NCBI RefSeq assembly: GCF_042654525.1
Contig: NZ_JBHSGP010000013.1
Span: 62,001 to 126,000, forward strand
Source of the DNA: Geojedonia litorea
GTDB lineage: Bacteria > Bacteroidota > Bacteroidia > Flavobacteriales > Flavobacteriaceae
Length of the DNA: 64,000 nucleotides
Reading direction: 5' to 3'
In this document: positions 16,687 through 25,708 of the stretch, piece by piece
How positions within the stretch are numbered: the first letter of the stretch is position 1
Layout: each line of letters opens with the position of its first letter
Program-made: the position numbers and the translations under genes
Notes under the pieces: generated by a model
The model's database searches: none
The model's input: the letters and a program-made list of their open reading frames with translations, nothing else
What the model was told of the DNA's origin: nothing

Positions 16687-19600
16687 TTATTGTTCCTTAT
16701 TTTTGTTTTTTGCCTTCCAATTGATGTAATTCGGCAAGTTTTCATCAGTGGAATTTTGAGCATTAACATCTGGATTTTGTTGTTTGATTTTCTTTCGGTT
16801 TTTACCAGAAAAAATGATCTGTAGAAATTCCTTGAAAGTATCAAATTCTACATTATATGAAAGTCCAACACCTTGCGTGTACCCAATTTCTTCACCAAAA
16901 TTTCTAATATTATTTTCGCGATTGAAAAATTTAGCCGTTAATGTGCCATCTTCGTTTAAAAGAATGGCTATTTCGGCATCTCCAGCAATAACAGTTTCAT
17001 TTACCCCACCAATAGGGACACCTACTTTACCATTAAATAAAACCCTATCACTGATCTTAGTGCTCAAGGTTAATCCTAAACGGTCGTCTGTTTGATATTC
17101 TGGTGTTTTTTCTCCAGCTTCGAGATTTAAACTGTATTGAACTTTATCGTTACCGCTGGAAAGAATACTATTAAAAAGGCTATTTACTCTATCTGCAATA
17201 GTACCATAGGCTTGCTGACCTAAACTAATTTCACTAGCAAATGAACCTGTTGCCAATAAATAAAGGGCCTGGTTTTCCCTGCTTTCTTTAGTTTCAAGGC
17301 GATAATCCAACTCCGATTTTATAGTTGAACTTACATTAGGAAACTTAAAGGTGAAATCTGGTTCGGGCTGTTCTAGTTGGCCTGTAAGATTTATTTCCAC
17401 ATCAACACGAATGCTCCTATTTATTGGATTATCTAAAAGCACAGATGGATTTGCTTGGGTTTCATATATGGCCTTTAAGTCGATTTGGGCTCTCAAAGGA
17501 TCGCCTTCCCAACGTATGCTTCCTCCAGGCTCTACAGTAAGTTGCTTTTCAACTAAACCTCCATATTTAAAATTGTACGTGCCTTTAGTAACCGCAAAAT
17601 CACCAAACATTCTGAATTTTCCGTTTGTGTTGATCTCAAACAGTAAGTTACCATTACCAGAACCCTGTATTGTACTACCTGAATTTCGGTCTATTACAAT
17701 TTCTATATCTGCATAAGGATTTATAATAAGGTCAAAATTGAGCTCTAAACCCTTAACATCGGTTTCAATGATCTGTTCACCTCGCAATCTTGCCTGTTTT
17801 TCTTCTGGACTTAAAAAATGAATATAGGAGTTGTCCCCATAGGATTCAAAATCATTTAACGGAATTTTAAACACAGTACCTTGTGCAGTACTGCCATCAA
17901 CAGATATGACCAACTCATCTGTAGGACCTTTTAGTGAAGCCGTGCCGTTCATGAAGGCAGTACCGTAGTATAAGGCTTCTTCATTATCTTCAGTATTTAA
18001 TACCAGTAACCTATTTGTATCAATATCTAAATTAAGTTTCCAGTCAGAAAAATTTTTATGCTCTATATATCCATTTAGTTCTGCCTTTGAAAAGAATTCT
18101 GAATCTGTTATTTGTGCCCTATTAAATATGAATCGTTGTTGTTCCAAAATCACTTCAGAATCAAAATCAAAACTATAATCTACGTTAAGATATGGTATTG
18201 TTAATCCTGCATTATCCAAAAGCAAATCACCATTGAACTGCGGGTTTTTCAAGCTTCCGGTAACACTGGCTTTACCCGTAACCAATCCTCGTATATTGGT
18301 AATTACACCTTCACCAAAAGGATTAAGTGGATTGAGTAGGAACTCCTCAAATGTGATATCAACATCAATACTTGGGTTGCTAGATCCAACATCTACATTT
18401 CCTTTTGCAATTAAGGATTTTAGGTTATTGTTTTCTAGCAAGACATCAACCTTATAATTTGTCAAAGACTGGTTTCCTGTTACATTTGCCTGTAAGAGAC
18501 CAAGTTCATAATCATTTACCTTAAAGTCACTAATACTAACGTTGGAAGCAGGTAAATACACACCGTTTTGCTGAAGAATATCCAATTTACCATTGACCCT
18601 TCCTGCCAAGGAGAGACTATCTATTCTGGGTGTGATTTTTTCAAGGTCAACATCCTTAAAATCGAGTTCTATTTTTTTATAGGTTGAATCCCTGATGATT
18701 CCCGAAAGTTCAATTTCTTCTTCATAATGATTCATGACTATATTGCTAATGTCAAATTCTTTAAAGGATCTATCAAAAACAACTTTGTTGGATTTATTTC
18801 GCTCTTCATTAATAAACCATTTATTTTCCTTGAATGTAATGTCTGATTTTCTGAACCCAACCACAGATTTGTTATTCTCATCAATGGTATAATACATGCT
18901 CAAGTTAAAATCATCCTTATTCTTGCTTCCTGCTTTAAATTCAGATTTTATAAATAAAGTATCTCTTAATGTAACATTGATGAGATTAAATTTTGAAACA
19001 TTATAGTATTTGGTGGTTAAACTATCTATTTGAATGTAGGTGTTAAATAACGGATTTGAGTTATCAATGCTAATTTGGATGTCATCAGCGAAATAATCAA
19101 ATAACTTAATTTGTGGTGAGTTAAATGTGAGTTTAAATCCTTTTTCATCACTTTCCACTCTACCTTTAATAAATGTATTAGCTCCGAGTTCTATATCAGG
19201 ATAAAACACTTCTACGATTTTATTGTAAATTCTAAAGTTGAAATCTAGGTATTGATCACCATCAATTTTGTTAGGAATATAATTGGTATATATGCTGCCC
19301 ACCGAATTTTCAATAAGCTTCCCAATATCTTTAAATTTAAAATTACCACTTACCGTACCTTGAACAATATCAGGAGAGTTAATTTCCATTACTCTTTTAC
19401 TATCTATAAAATTTGAGCTTATGGCAAAATCTTCAAAATAATATTCATCATTTTCATTAATATACGTTGTATTTTTAAAATTCAAGCTGCCAAAGGCATC
19501 ATCAACCCCCGAACCTTTTAAAGATGTGGTCACTATTCCTTTAAACACAGAAATACTATCGTTTTTTACAAAGTTAAGTGCTCTTAAATTGGCATATTCA

Positions 19601-21195
19601 ACATTTGCGGTAAAATCAAGTGCCTTTACATCTTTGGATAAATCTGCTAATCCATCAAACTTAAATTTAAAATTCTCGTCATTTGAAATCAGTAAACCAT
19701 TAAAGATATTATTTCCTAATGTTCCGGAAACTTCTAAATTTTTATAGTCGTAATTATTATAATTAATCAAATAAACCTCACCGCTTACTTTTGTTTTCAG
19801 ATTTTTCAAGGTAAATCCACGACCGTTTACATCTAAATTGAATGATGTAGCTTTTATGTCTGAGTTGTCTATTAAGCGGCCAAGATCAAAATCGGTAAAA
19901 ACGACGTTACCAATATAATCGGCATTATCAACATCATCAACATGGGTCAGTTTGAGGTTTGATTTGATTTTGCCTAAATCTGACATGATATTTAAGTCGG
20001 CATCAATAGTTGTTGCCGTAATAAAAGAAGTTCCGTCAATGATGAAATTTCCAAATTTTGAAAATACTGTTGGGATTGATTCTCCTAAAATATTGGGCAA
20101 GAGCGCTTTTAGGTCATAATAATTTGATGATAGGCTATTAATCTTACCATCCATTGAAAAGTTATTAGGTTCAGGGCTAAAAAGATTTTTAAAATTAATA
20201 TCTCCATATACTCGTGTTGCCGTGCTTGTTGTTAAGGCTAAATTTCTTGCATTTAAATCATTTAACGTCCCAGTTAAGTCTACACTCATTTTAGCCACCT
20301 GGCCAACGCCAAATTCATTATAAAACACATTAAGGTCATCTAATAACACACTCGCTTGATTGAAGCTAGCCGTGACTTTTACTTTATCTTCAAAATCTTT
20401 TAAATCTTCTCTCTTAAAATCAAACCTTACTGCACCATTTAATGTTGAGTTTGGTGTTTGAATATTTAAATTATTGAAACTCATATGATCCAGCGTATAC
20501 TCAAAATCTGTAATCATATTTTTAACAGTTATGCCCCGAGTGTCCTGAAAAGCCAAAGTATTAATACGGGCACTTACATCTGGTCCTGAAATTAAAAAGT
20601 TAGTGGCATTAATATTTAGGTTATCAAATTCTAAAATACCTTGATTTTCTTTATTTTCATCAATTAACCTAAACTTGCTATCATAGATTGATACATCGCT
20701 TGAAGAAAGTAAAAATCCACTTTTTTCTTTGCTAGGATTATCTTCATCAAACTTTGCCACAAACACATCCAAGTTGGTTTGGTTTTCACCTTCGTGGGTC
20801 TTGACATTAAAAAATAACTCTATTACATCAATGTCTCCAAAAGCTAATTTGCCATAATACACATTTCTAAAACTTAAAATAGATGTATTAAGCTCTTGAA
20901 TACTGATTAAAGTATCTTTTTTGTAATCTTCAATAAAGATATTCTTAAGTTCTACATCACCATTTAATTGCAATCCAACTTTCCCAATGTTTATACGCGT
21001 TCCAAATTCTTCATTAAGGCGTTTAGTTGCTTTTTTTCCTAGATGAGTTTGAACCGCAGGGATAGAAAGTACAAGTACCAAAATGACAAATAATAGCAAA
21101 AGTATTGCTAGAATCTTGGATGTTATTTTTAAAAATTTTTTGATACGTATTAAAGTTATAACTTTGAACCCAAAATTAACAATTATTGTGCCCAA
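16687..21195 (-). CDS. TamB-like translocation/assembly module protein (AsmA/DUF490 superfamily)
   Basis: A 1,502-residue protein with a single N-terminal membrane segment (KITSKILAILLLLFVILVLVLSIP) and an enormous repetitive beta-rich body, the pattern of the periplasm-spanning TamB/AsmA bridge proteins. The C-terminal domain (about residues 1150-1440) matches DUF490/TamB text: FEINTNGKFRMFGDFAVTKG, VEPGGSIRWEGDPL and LLATGSFAS. TamB proteins help move phospholipid or barrel proteins between membranes. Bacteroidetes versions are typically this long. The start at 21195 is the only ATG near the N-terminus. Only 9 bp separate it from the divergent tsaD start, so one or both promoters lie inside the neighbouring gene. 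Confidence 0.88.
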   Translation of the reverse strand: MGTIIVNFGFKVITLIRIKKFLKITSKILAILLLLFVILVLVLSIPAVQTHLGKKATKRLNEEFGTRINIGKVGLQLNGDVELKNIFIEDYKKDTLISIQELNTSILSFRNVYYGKLAFGDIDVIELFFNVKTHEGENQTNLDVFVAKFDEDNPSKEKSGFLLSSSDVSIYDSKFRLIDENKENQGILEFDNLNINATNFLISGPDVSARINTLAFQDTRGITVKNMITDFEYTLDHMSFNNLNIQTPNSTLNGAVRFDFKREDLKDFEDKVKVTASFNQASVLLDDLNVFYNEFGVGQVAKMSVDLTGTLNDLNARNLALTTSTATRVYGDINFKNLFSPEPNNFSMDGKINSLSSNYYDLKALLPNILGESIPTVFSKFGNFIIDGTSFITATTIDADLNIMSDLGKIKSNLKLTHVDDVDNADYIGNVVFTDFDLGRLIDNSDIKATSFNLDVNGRGFTLKNLKTKVSGEVYLINYNNYDYKNLEVSGTLGNNIFNGLLISNDENFKFKFDGLADLSKDVKALDFTANVEYANLRALNFVKNDSISVFKGIVTTSLKGSGVDDAFGSLNFKNTTYINENDEYYFEDFAISSNFIDSKRVMEINSPDIVQGTVSGNFKFKDIGKLIENSVGSIYTNYIPNKIDGDQYLDFNFRIYNKIVEVFYPDIELGANTFIKGRVESDEKGFKLTFNSPQIKLFDYFADDIQISIDNSNPLFNTYIQIDSLTTKYYNVSKFNLINVTLRDTLFIKSEFKAGSKNKDDFNLSMYYTIDENNKSVVGFRKSDITFKENKWFINEERNKSNKVVFDRSFKEFDISNIVMNHYEEEIELSGIIRDSTYKKIELDFKDVDLEKITPRIDSLSLAGRVNGKLDILQQNGVYLPASNVSISDFKVNDYELGLLQANVTGNQSLTNYKVDVLLENNNLKSLIAKGNVDVGSSNPSIDVDITFEEFLLNPLNPFGEGVITNIRGLVTGKASVTGSLKNPQFNGDLLLDNAGLTIPYLNVDYSFDFDSEVILEQQRFIFNRAQITDSEFFSKAELNGYIEHKNFSDWKLNLDIDTNRLLVLNTEDNEEALYYGTAFMNGTASLKGPTDELVISVDGSTAQGTVFKIPLNDFESYGDNSYIHFLSPEEKQARLRGEQIIETDVKGLELNFDLIINPYADIEIVIDRNSGSTIQGSGNGNLLFEINTNGKFRMFGDFAVTKGTYNFKYGGLVEKQLTVEPGGSIRWEGDPLRAQIDLKAIYETQANPSVLLDNPINRSIRVDVEINLTGQLEQPEPDFTFKFPNVSSTIKSELDYRLETKESRENQALYLLATGSFASEISLGQQAYGTIADRVNSLFNSILSSGNDKVQYSLNLEAGEKTPEYQTDDRLGLTLSTKISDRVLFNGKVGVPIGGVNETVIAGDAEIAILLNEDGTLTAKFFNRENNIRNFGEEIGYTQGVGLSYNVEFDTFKEFLQIIFSGKNRKKIKQQNPDVNAQNSTDENLPNYINWKAKNKNKEQ
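21140..21166 (+). promoter_or_regulatory. Probable tsaD promoter inside the 5' end of the tamB-like gene
   Basis: TTG at 21140-21142 and a perfect -7 box TAACTTTG at 21159-21166, separated by 16 bp, give a transcription start near 21174, about 30 bp before the tsaD ATG. The promoter overlaps the first codons of the divergent tamB-like reading frame. Confidence 0.45.
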
Positions 21196-21204
21196 TTTAC
21201 GCTA

Positions 21205-22227
21205 ATGGCTTCACAAAATATTTATATTCTTGGTATTGAATCTTCATGTGATGATACTGCTGCCTCTGTAATGCTAAACGGTAAGATTTTAAGTAATGTT
21301 GTTGCAGGGCAAAAGATCCACGCTGAATATGGTGGAGTTGTGCCTGAATTGGCTTCCCGAGCCCACCAGCAAAATATAGTTCCAGTAGTACATCAAGCCT
21401 TAAAAATGGCTAATGTTAATAAGGAACAGCTTAAAGCTATCGCCTTTACGAGAGGACCAGGTTTAATGGGATCTTTGCTTGTAGGAACCTCATTTGCTAA
21501 ATCATTAGCTTATGGTTTAAATATTCCACTGATTGATGTCAATCATATGCAAGCTCATATTTTGGCACATTTTATTGAAGAAGATGGATTTAATAAACCT
21601 CCATTTCCTTTTTTAGCCATGACAATTTCTGGTGGACATACACAAATAGTTAAAGTAAAAAGCTATTTTGAGATGGAAGTTATTGGTGAAACTATAGATG
21701 ATGCCGTTGGCGAAGCTTATGATAAAAGCGGAAAAGTTTTGGGTTTAGGCTATCCTGCTGGACCAGAAATAGACAAGCGTGCCCAATTAGGAAACCCTAA
21801 AGCATTTAAATTCACTAAACCCAAAGTTGATGGCCTAAACTTTAGTTTTTCGGGATTAAAAACAGCTATTTTATATTTTATTCAAAATGAAGTTAAAACT
21901 AATCCTAATTTCATTGAAGAGCGTCTGAACGACATTTGTGCTTCCATTCAATATACAATAATTGGAATATTGATGGACAAATTAAAAAAGGCAAGTAAAG
22001 AAACGGGCATTAAACATATTGCTATTGGAGGTGGAGTTTCAGCAAATTCTGGAATAAGAAAAGCGCTCAAAGATGGTGAATCAAAATTTGGATGGACAAC
22101 TTACATTCCAAAGTTTGAATACACCACAGATAATGCTGCGATGATAGCTATTGTAGGTTATTTGAAATATTTAGAAGGGGATTATGCAAATCAAAGCATT
22201 GCTGCTTCTGCTAGATTGAAACTATAA
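21205..22227 (+). CDS. tsaD: tRNA N6-adenosine threonylcarbamoyltransferase TsaD
   Basis: 340-residue essential enzyme that transfers threonylcarbamoyl to A37 of ANN-decoding tRNAs, together with TsaB and TsaE (not in the window). Landmarks are ILGIESSCDDTAASV at the N-terminus, the metal-binding HxxxH in NHMQAHILAHF (His114 and His118), the phosphate loop AMTISGGHTQIV, and IGGGVSANSGIR with the third metal ligand region DNAAMIAIVGY near the C-terminus. All are intact. It is divergent from the tamB-like gene with a 9-bp start-to-start gap. Confidence 0.97.
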   Translation: MASQNIYILGIESSCDDTAASVMLNGKILSNVVAGQKIHAEYGGVVPELASRAHQQNIVPVVHQALKMANVNKEQLKAIAFTRGPGLMGSLLVGTSFAKSLAYGLNIPLIDVNHMQAHILAHFIEEDGFNKPPFPFLAMTISGGHTQIVKVKSYFEMEVIGETIDDAVGEAYDKSGKVLGLGYPAGPEIDKRAQLGNPKAFKFTKPKVDGLNFSFSGLKTAILYFIQNEVKTNPNFIEERLNDICASIQYTIIGILMDKLKKASKETGIKHIAIGGGVSANSGIRKALKDGESKFGWTTYIPKFEYTTDNAAMIAIVGYLKYLEGDYANQSIAASARLKL

Positions 22228-22243
22228 AGCCAATTATATAGAA

Positions 22244-22717
22244 TCAATTTTTAAGTTTTTCAGCAACACTATCATAATAATCTTGAGAAAGAACTTCAGT
22301 CCAAATGGTAGGCTGATCTCCACCATATATTGCTAAATAAGTTACCAAACTATCTTTGGTAGATGAATGCCAGTGTTCAGTATCCTTATTACACTTTATA
22401 ACATCACCAGTTTTAAGAATTATTGGCGCTTTCCCCCGTTCTTGATAGTATCCTTCGCCTTCTACAATGATTAATATTTGTGGTGTTGGATGCTTATGCC
22501 AGTCTAAAGTTGAATTTGCCTTAAATGTGGCTTTAGTAATGTTATAGTTTAAGTCGTCATCAGCCCGTAAGAGCGGATTTAACCAAGCTTCACCAATGTA
22601 ATGCGTGTTTGGCGCTTTTATGCCCTCTTCTAAATAGGAGGAAATAGCGTAATTTGAATCTTGAGCAAACAGATAAAACGGTACTATGATAAATAGACTA
22701 CAAAATAAATTTTTCAT
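22244..22717 (-). CDS. Secreted cupin-domain protein
   Basis: 157 residues with a Sec signal peptide (MKNLFCSLFIIVPFYLFA, cleavage before QDSNY). The cupin barrel covers about residues 60-145: motif 1 LDWHKHPTPQILIIVEGEGYYQERG gives two His and a Gln/Glu position for a metal, and motif 2 GDVIKCNKDTEHWHSSTKD gives the third His. It is the short secreted type that resembles cupins acting on small carbonyl compounds (for example carboxymuconolactone-type partners), but substrate and reaction are unknown. It is convergent with tsaD, with 16 bp between stops, and is the last core-type gene before the island. Confidence 0.78.
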   Translation of the reverse strand: MKNLFCSLFIIVPFYLFAQDSNYAISSYLEEGIKAPNTHYIGEAWLNPLLRADDDLNYNITKATFKANSTLDWHKHPTPQILIIVEGEGYYQERGKAPIILKTGDVIKCNKDTEHWHSSTKDSLVTYLAIYGGDQPTIWTEVLSQDYYDSVAEKLKN

Positions 22718-22866
22718 AAATATGTTTTTTTAAATATAAGAATTGGATGGTACTTATTCAAATCAAATCTTTTAAGGTATAAAACAAAAAGTGAAATATT
22801 ACTTTTAAACCAATTGGAATAAAAAAACCCTAATCAACATTTAGGAGTTAATTAGAGTTTAAAATG

Positions 22867-22886
22867 TGATCGCGACAGGATTCGAA
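22867..22886 (-). other. tRNA 3'-end-like fragment, candidate attachment site
   Basis: On the minus strand this reads from a T-loop (TTCGAATCC) through what would be the 3' T-stem and acceptor strand (TGTCGCGATCA). The matching 5' half of a tRNA is absent: the five bases before the loop do not pair well with CCTGT, and no anticodon arm can be built. Such 3' fragments are left when an element integrates into a tRNA gene. The remainder of the 364-bp gap 22718-23081 has no gene I can see. Confidence 0.45.
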
Positions 22887-23081
22887 CTCATCCTGTATAA
22901 CCCTTGTAATAGAGGCTTTTCACTATATCCTGCAAACCATGTTGACCGATTTGTGAACGGTAACAAAAGATTGATTTTAGTTGTATTTAACTGAACGTCT
23001 TAATAGTAAATATACAATTTTAACTTGGTTAAAACCAGATAAATTAGTGCAATTTTTATGATATAGGAAAGCCGCTTAAAA

Positions 23082-23276
23082 CTAATTAATATACTGGTAA
23101 ATTACCTCCAGTTCTATGCCAGAGAACTCTGAAAATTCATAAACCGTAACAAGTTGATGAGGTTTCTTGCCAAGGTCTTCCTTGATAGTTTTAATTACCT
23201 TACGGCCATAGCGCTCGCTCTTTCCTGTGATGAGCTGGATATCTTTTGGGTAGATACATATTCGTTTTGGATTCAT
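23082..23276 (-). CDS. Small putative DNA-binding-like protein of the accessory cassette
   Basis: 64 residues, MNPKRICIYPKDIQLITGKSERYGRKVIKTIKEDLGKKPHQLVTVYEFSEFSG... (shown in part). The string DIQLITGKSERYGRKVIKTIK has the spacing of a helix-turn-helix with a basic second helix, and the following FSEFSGIELEVIYQYIN could be a wing or dimer helix. I infer a small regulator, not proven. It is transcribed divergently from the 251-aa gene across a 169-bp intergenic region, the arrangement expected for a control gene of the cassette. Confidence 0.55.
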   Translation of the reverse strand: MNPKRICIYPKDIQLITGKSERYGRKVIKTIKEDLGKKPHQLVTVYEFSEFSGIELEVIYQYIN

Positions 23277-23445
23277 GATACTTTATCTATGCTTTATATA
23301 GGCAGTATCTATACTTAAAACACCTTTAAGTCCATAATTGGAATTGTTGGCAAAATCGGTATATGGTGTTTTAAGTGACACTTGCTTTTTTATTTCTTAA
23401 TATGAAGTTAGTTGTTTTGTTTCATTAATCAAAAAATGAATTATT

Positions 23446-24201
23446 ATGGCAAGACAATCCGGAATTATTAAACTGAAAGGAACTATCGGGGATATTTCCT
23501 TTTACAAAACTACCGATGGACATTTGGCCCGTGAAAAAGGTGGCGTGGATGCCAATCGCATCGCAAATGATCCTGCATTCATTAGAACTCGTGAAAATGG
23601 ATCTGAATTTGGGCGTGCTGGCAAAGGTGGCAAACTATTGCGCAATGCGCTGCGTGTCTTGATGCAAAATGCATCGGATAAGCGTGTGACCAGTAGGTTG
23701 ACCAAAGACCTTCTTTACATTATCAAGACCGATGGTGTCAATGAAAGAGGGCTTCGGACCTTGGTTGATGGCGACTTGAACCTATTGTCTGGGTTTGAAT
23801 TCAACCTCAACGGTAAATTGGGCACTACCTTATTTGCGCCTTATGTGAACGCTTTTGACCGTGTGTCTGGCGATGCCACATTGGATCTTGCTCCCTTCTC
23901 TCCTATCTTAAGAATAGCAGCGCCTTCGGGAACTACACATTACAAGATCGTGATGGGTGCATCGGAATTGGATTTTGAGAACGAAGTGTCCACTTTTGAA
24001 AGTGATGCCACTGCTATTCTTCCTTACACTGTTGCAGATACGCTGGCCATTGCCCTATCGGTGACGGTAACGGCCAACTCCTTGCTTCCAGTGGTCCAAG
24101 TGGTTGGTGTGGAGTTTTACCAAGAGGTGAACGGACAGATGTACACGCTTAAAAACGGTGCCTACAACGCTTTGGCAGTTGTGACCGTAGATACGCCGTA
24201 G
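23446..24201 (+). CDS. Unknown 251-aa protein, first gene of the GC-rich accessory cassette
   Basis: I do not recognise a characterised family. The N-terminus MARQSGIIKLKGTIGDISFY is basic and followed by KTTDGHLAREKGGVDANRI and a helical RTRENGSEFGRAGKGGKLLR region (about residues 45-110). The second half is beta-rich and Thr/Ala/Val-rich (about 130-251), reminiscent of a structural or surface domain. It has no signal peptide. The reading frame is noticeably GC-richer than neighbouring core genes, suggesting transfer. It precedes the DUF5675 gene by 2 bp and so heads a compact rightward operon with two tiny membrane proteins. The layout, structural-looking protein then possible lytic genes, hints at a phage-derived unit. 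Confidence 0.65.
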   Translation: MARQSGIIKLKGTIGDISFYKTTDGHLAREKGGVDANRIANDPAFIRTRENGSEFGRAGKGGKLLRNALRVLMQNASDKRVTSRLTKDLLYIIKTDGVNERGLRTLVDGDLNLLSGFEFNLNGKLGTTLFAPYVNAFDRVSGDATLDLAPFSPILRIAAPSGTTHYKIVMGASELDFENEVSTFESDATAILPYTVADTLAIALSVTVTANSLLPVVQVVGVEFYQEVNGQMYTLKNGAYNALAVVTVDTP

Positions 24202-24203
24202 TC

Positions 24204-24674
24204 ATGGAACTCGTGCTTGAGAGAGCTTATTTTAAAGAGGGTACCAATGGTACTCTCTTTTGCTCTTATGGTCTTTTTAATGCTCCTCTAGGTAGATTTT
24301 TGTGCCATACGATTGAGTTGCCGTGGAAGGACAACAAGAGAACGGTATCATGTATCCCTGAAGGAATTTATGAGATCGTCCCAAGGTTTTCCACAAAGTT
24401 TAGCCATCATTTACTTGTGAAAGGTGTGCCAGACAGAAGTTTGATTCTTATCCATCCTGCCAATGATGCCCTAAAAGAGTTGGAAGGCTGTATTGCACCT
24501 GTCACCTATTTGAGTGGATTGGGTACTGGGACACAATCGAAAACGGCACTCCAGAAATTGCTATCCTTGGTGCATCAGGCCCAAGAGCGACATGAACCTA
24601 TTTCATTAACTATTAAATCTGTAAATCATGAATATTATAGAACGTTACAAACAACCGACCCCAAAATTCTTTAG
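24204..24674 (+). CDS. DUF5675 family protein
   Basis: 156 residues. The layout LERAYFKEGTNGTLF...FLCHTIELPWKDNKR...CIPEGIYEIVPR...LLVKGVPDRSLILIHPAN matches DUF5675, a small beta-rich domain found in Bacteroidetes and phages, whose conserved ELPWxxN and IxIHxxN-type motifs suggest a cell-wall-related or peptidase-like activity that has not been shown. Spacing is 2 bp after the 251-aa gene, and its last 47 bp overlap the start of the next small gene in another frame. GC content is high like that of its neighbours. Confidence 0.8.
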   Translation: MELVLERAYFKEGTNGTLFCSYGLFNAPLGRFLCHTIELPWKDNKRTVSCIPEGIYEIVPRFSTKFSHHLLVKGVPDRSLILIHPANDALKELEGCIAPVTYLSGLGTGTQSKTALQKLLSLVHQAQERHEPISLTIKSVNHEYYRTLQTTDPKIL

Positions 24675-24843
24675 GACCTTGCGAAACATTGGTATTGCCA
24701 TGGCTACTGCAGGTGGTGCTATTGTTGCTGCACCCATCAGTCTGCCTGCCATTGTGATCTCCATTGGCATTTATATGACCGTTGCTGGTACTGTGGCTAC
24801 GGCAGTTAGTCAGGCCGTTGTTGAGGGTGACGATACGGTTTAA
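24628..24843 (+). CDS. Small two-helix membrane protein of the cassette
   Basis: 71 residues from MNIIERYKQPTPKFFRTLRN. Two hydrophobic segments (about 22-42 and 44-64) are separated by a Pro/Ser turn, with a basic N-terminus and an acidic C-terminus VVEGDDTV. The size and topology resemble class II holins, but there is no sequence signature and the idea is inference from context. It overlaps the end of the DUF5675 gene, which supports translational coupling. Confidence 0.6.
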   Translation: MNIIERYKQPTPKFFRTLRNIGIAMATAGGAIVAAPISLPAIVISIGIYMTVAGTVATAVSQAVVEGDDTV

Positions 24844-24860
24844 AATTAGTATTTGAGCCT

Positions 24861-25043
24861 ATGCAGTTCAATTTTGATGATAGGATGAGCATTGCGGGTG
24901 GGACTATTTTCGGCATTCTGCCAAATATCCCTCCGGATGACCTCTTTGTAACGGTCATTATGGCTTTTACAGGTGCGCTGGTCAGTTTTATTGCTTCCCT
25001 GTTGTTCAAGTCGGTTGCAAGACTCTTTAAAAAATTCAGGTAG
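24861..25043 (+). CDS. Small membrane protein of the cassette
   Basis: 60 residues, MQFNFDDRMSIAGGTIFGIL at the start, then a strongly hydrophobic helix LFVTVIMAFTGALVSFIASLLF and a basic tail KSVARLFKKFR. One, possibly two membrane helices. It ends 10 bp before a terminator and closes the operon. Basic-tailed small membrane proteins occur as holin or spanin partners and as toxins, but no assignment is possible from sequence alone. Confidence 0.55.
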   Translation: MQFNFDDRMSIAGGTIFGILPNIPPDDLFVTVIMAFTGALVSFIASLLFKSVARLFKKFR

Positions 25044-25053
25044 TCGTTAAGAC

Positions 25054-25081
25054 AAAGCCCAGGAATATCCTGGGCTTTTTT
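25054..25081 (+). terminator. Terminator of the GC-rich cassette
   Basis: An 11-bp perfect stem AAAGCCCAGGA / TCCTGGGCTTT with loop ATA, followed by further T residues. One of the strongest terminators in the window, ending the operon 23,446-25,043. Confidence 0.9.
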
Positions 25082-25100
25082 AATGCCTATACTGTTGGAC

Positions 25101-25394
25101 CTAAAAGTTCCTGTTTCCGCTTTCCTTTGACTTTTTATTTTGTTGGAACCTTTGTTGGTATACCACAATACACCATTTATAAAGATTGGTAAGCGCGTAC
25201 CTATAATTGCTGGTCCTTGGTGTTAGTTCAAGGTATAATAATTGATTATAGAGCATATCCATGTTTGCTTTAAAGGTTTGCTGATCCATTTTTAGGAACA
25301 TTGATTTAATGACTGCGGGGTTTGTTTTCTTGAAATCTATTTTAGACAGTATTTGGCATTTATAAACCATAGGCCACCAAAAACGCTGGAGCAA
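25101..25394 (-). CDS. Small unknown protein at the right end of the cassette
   Basis: 97 residues at most; MDQQTFKANMDMLYNQLLYL is a plausible internal start (about residue 36) because the text after it has a sensible helical pattern with conserved-looking aromatic residues (NLYKWCIVVYQQRF), while the part before is Trp/Cys-rich and less convincing. It is convergent with the cassette operon. I do not recognise a family; it could be an accidental frame. The 314 bp from 25395 to 25708 hold no gene or strong hairpin that I can see. Confidence 0.4.
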   Translation of the reverse strand: MLQRFWWPMVYKCQILSKIDFKKTNPAVIKSMFLKMDQQTFKANMDMLYNQLLYLELTPRTSNYRYALTNLYKWCIVVYQQRFQQNKKSKESGNRNF

Positions 25395-25708
25395 TTGTAT
25401 CTAGCAAACTTGCTTTGCTTTACAATTGCGAGGCGTAATTTGCCAAATGGTTTATAAAGTGTGAAGACTATTTTCTAAACTTAAAGAGTATAGCCCTTTA
25501 TAGCCTTTTGCGGTGGGCAGTGGAGCCAGCTAATTTGCTTTCCTTTTTTATTTTTTCACCAAAATCTTTGAAAGATAAACTTTAAAAATAATAACATTAC
25601 AGGAATTAAAATAGAATAATTATTGTTAATATTTTGTGATAACTTAATATAAAAAAGAAATATTTTGATACCATTTTGTGCTTATTTTAGTAATAAATAG
25701 TTTAAAAA

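Noticed and set aside
22867..22960. Functional tRNA gene
   Set aside because: Only the T-loop and 3' acceptor part are recognisable; no D-arm, anticodon arm or 5' acceptor strand can be drawn.
24806..25168. 120-codon leftward frame
   Set aside because: Antisense to the small membrane-protein gene and across its terminator; composition is Lys/Pro-rich without a sensible pattern.
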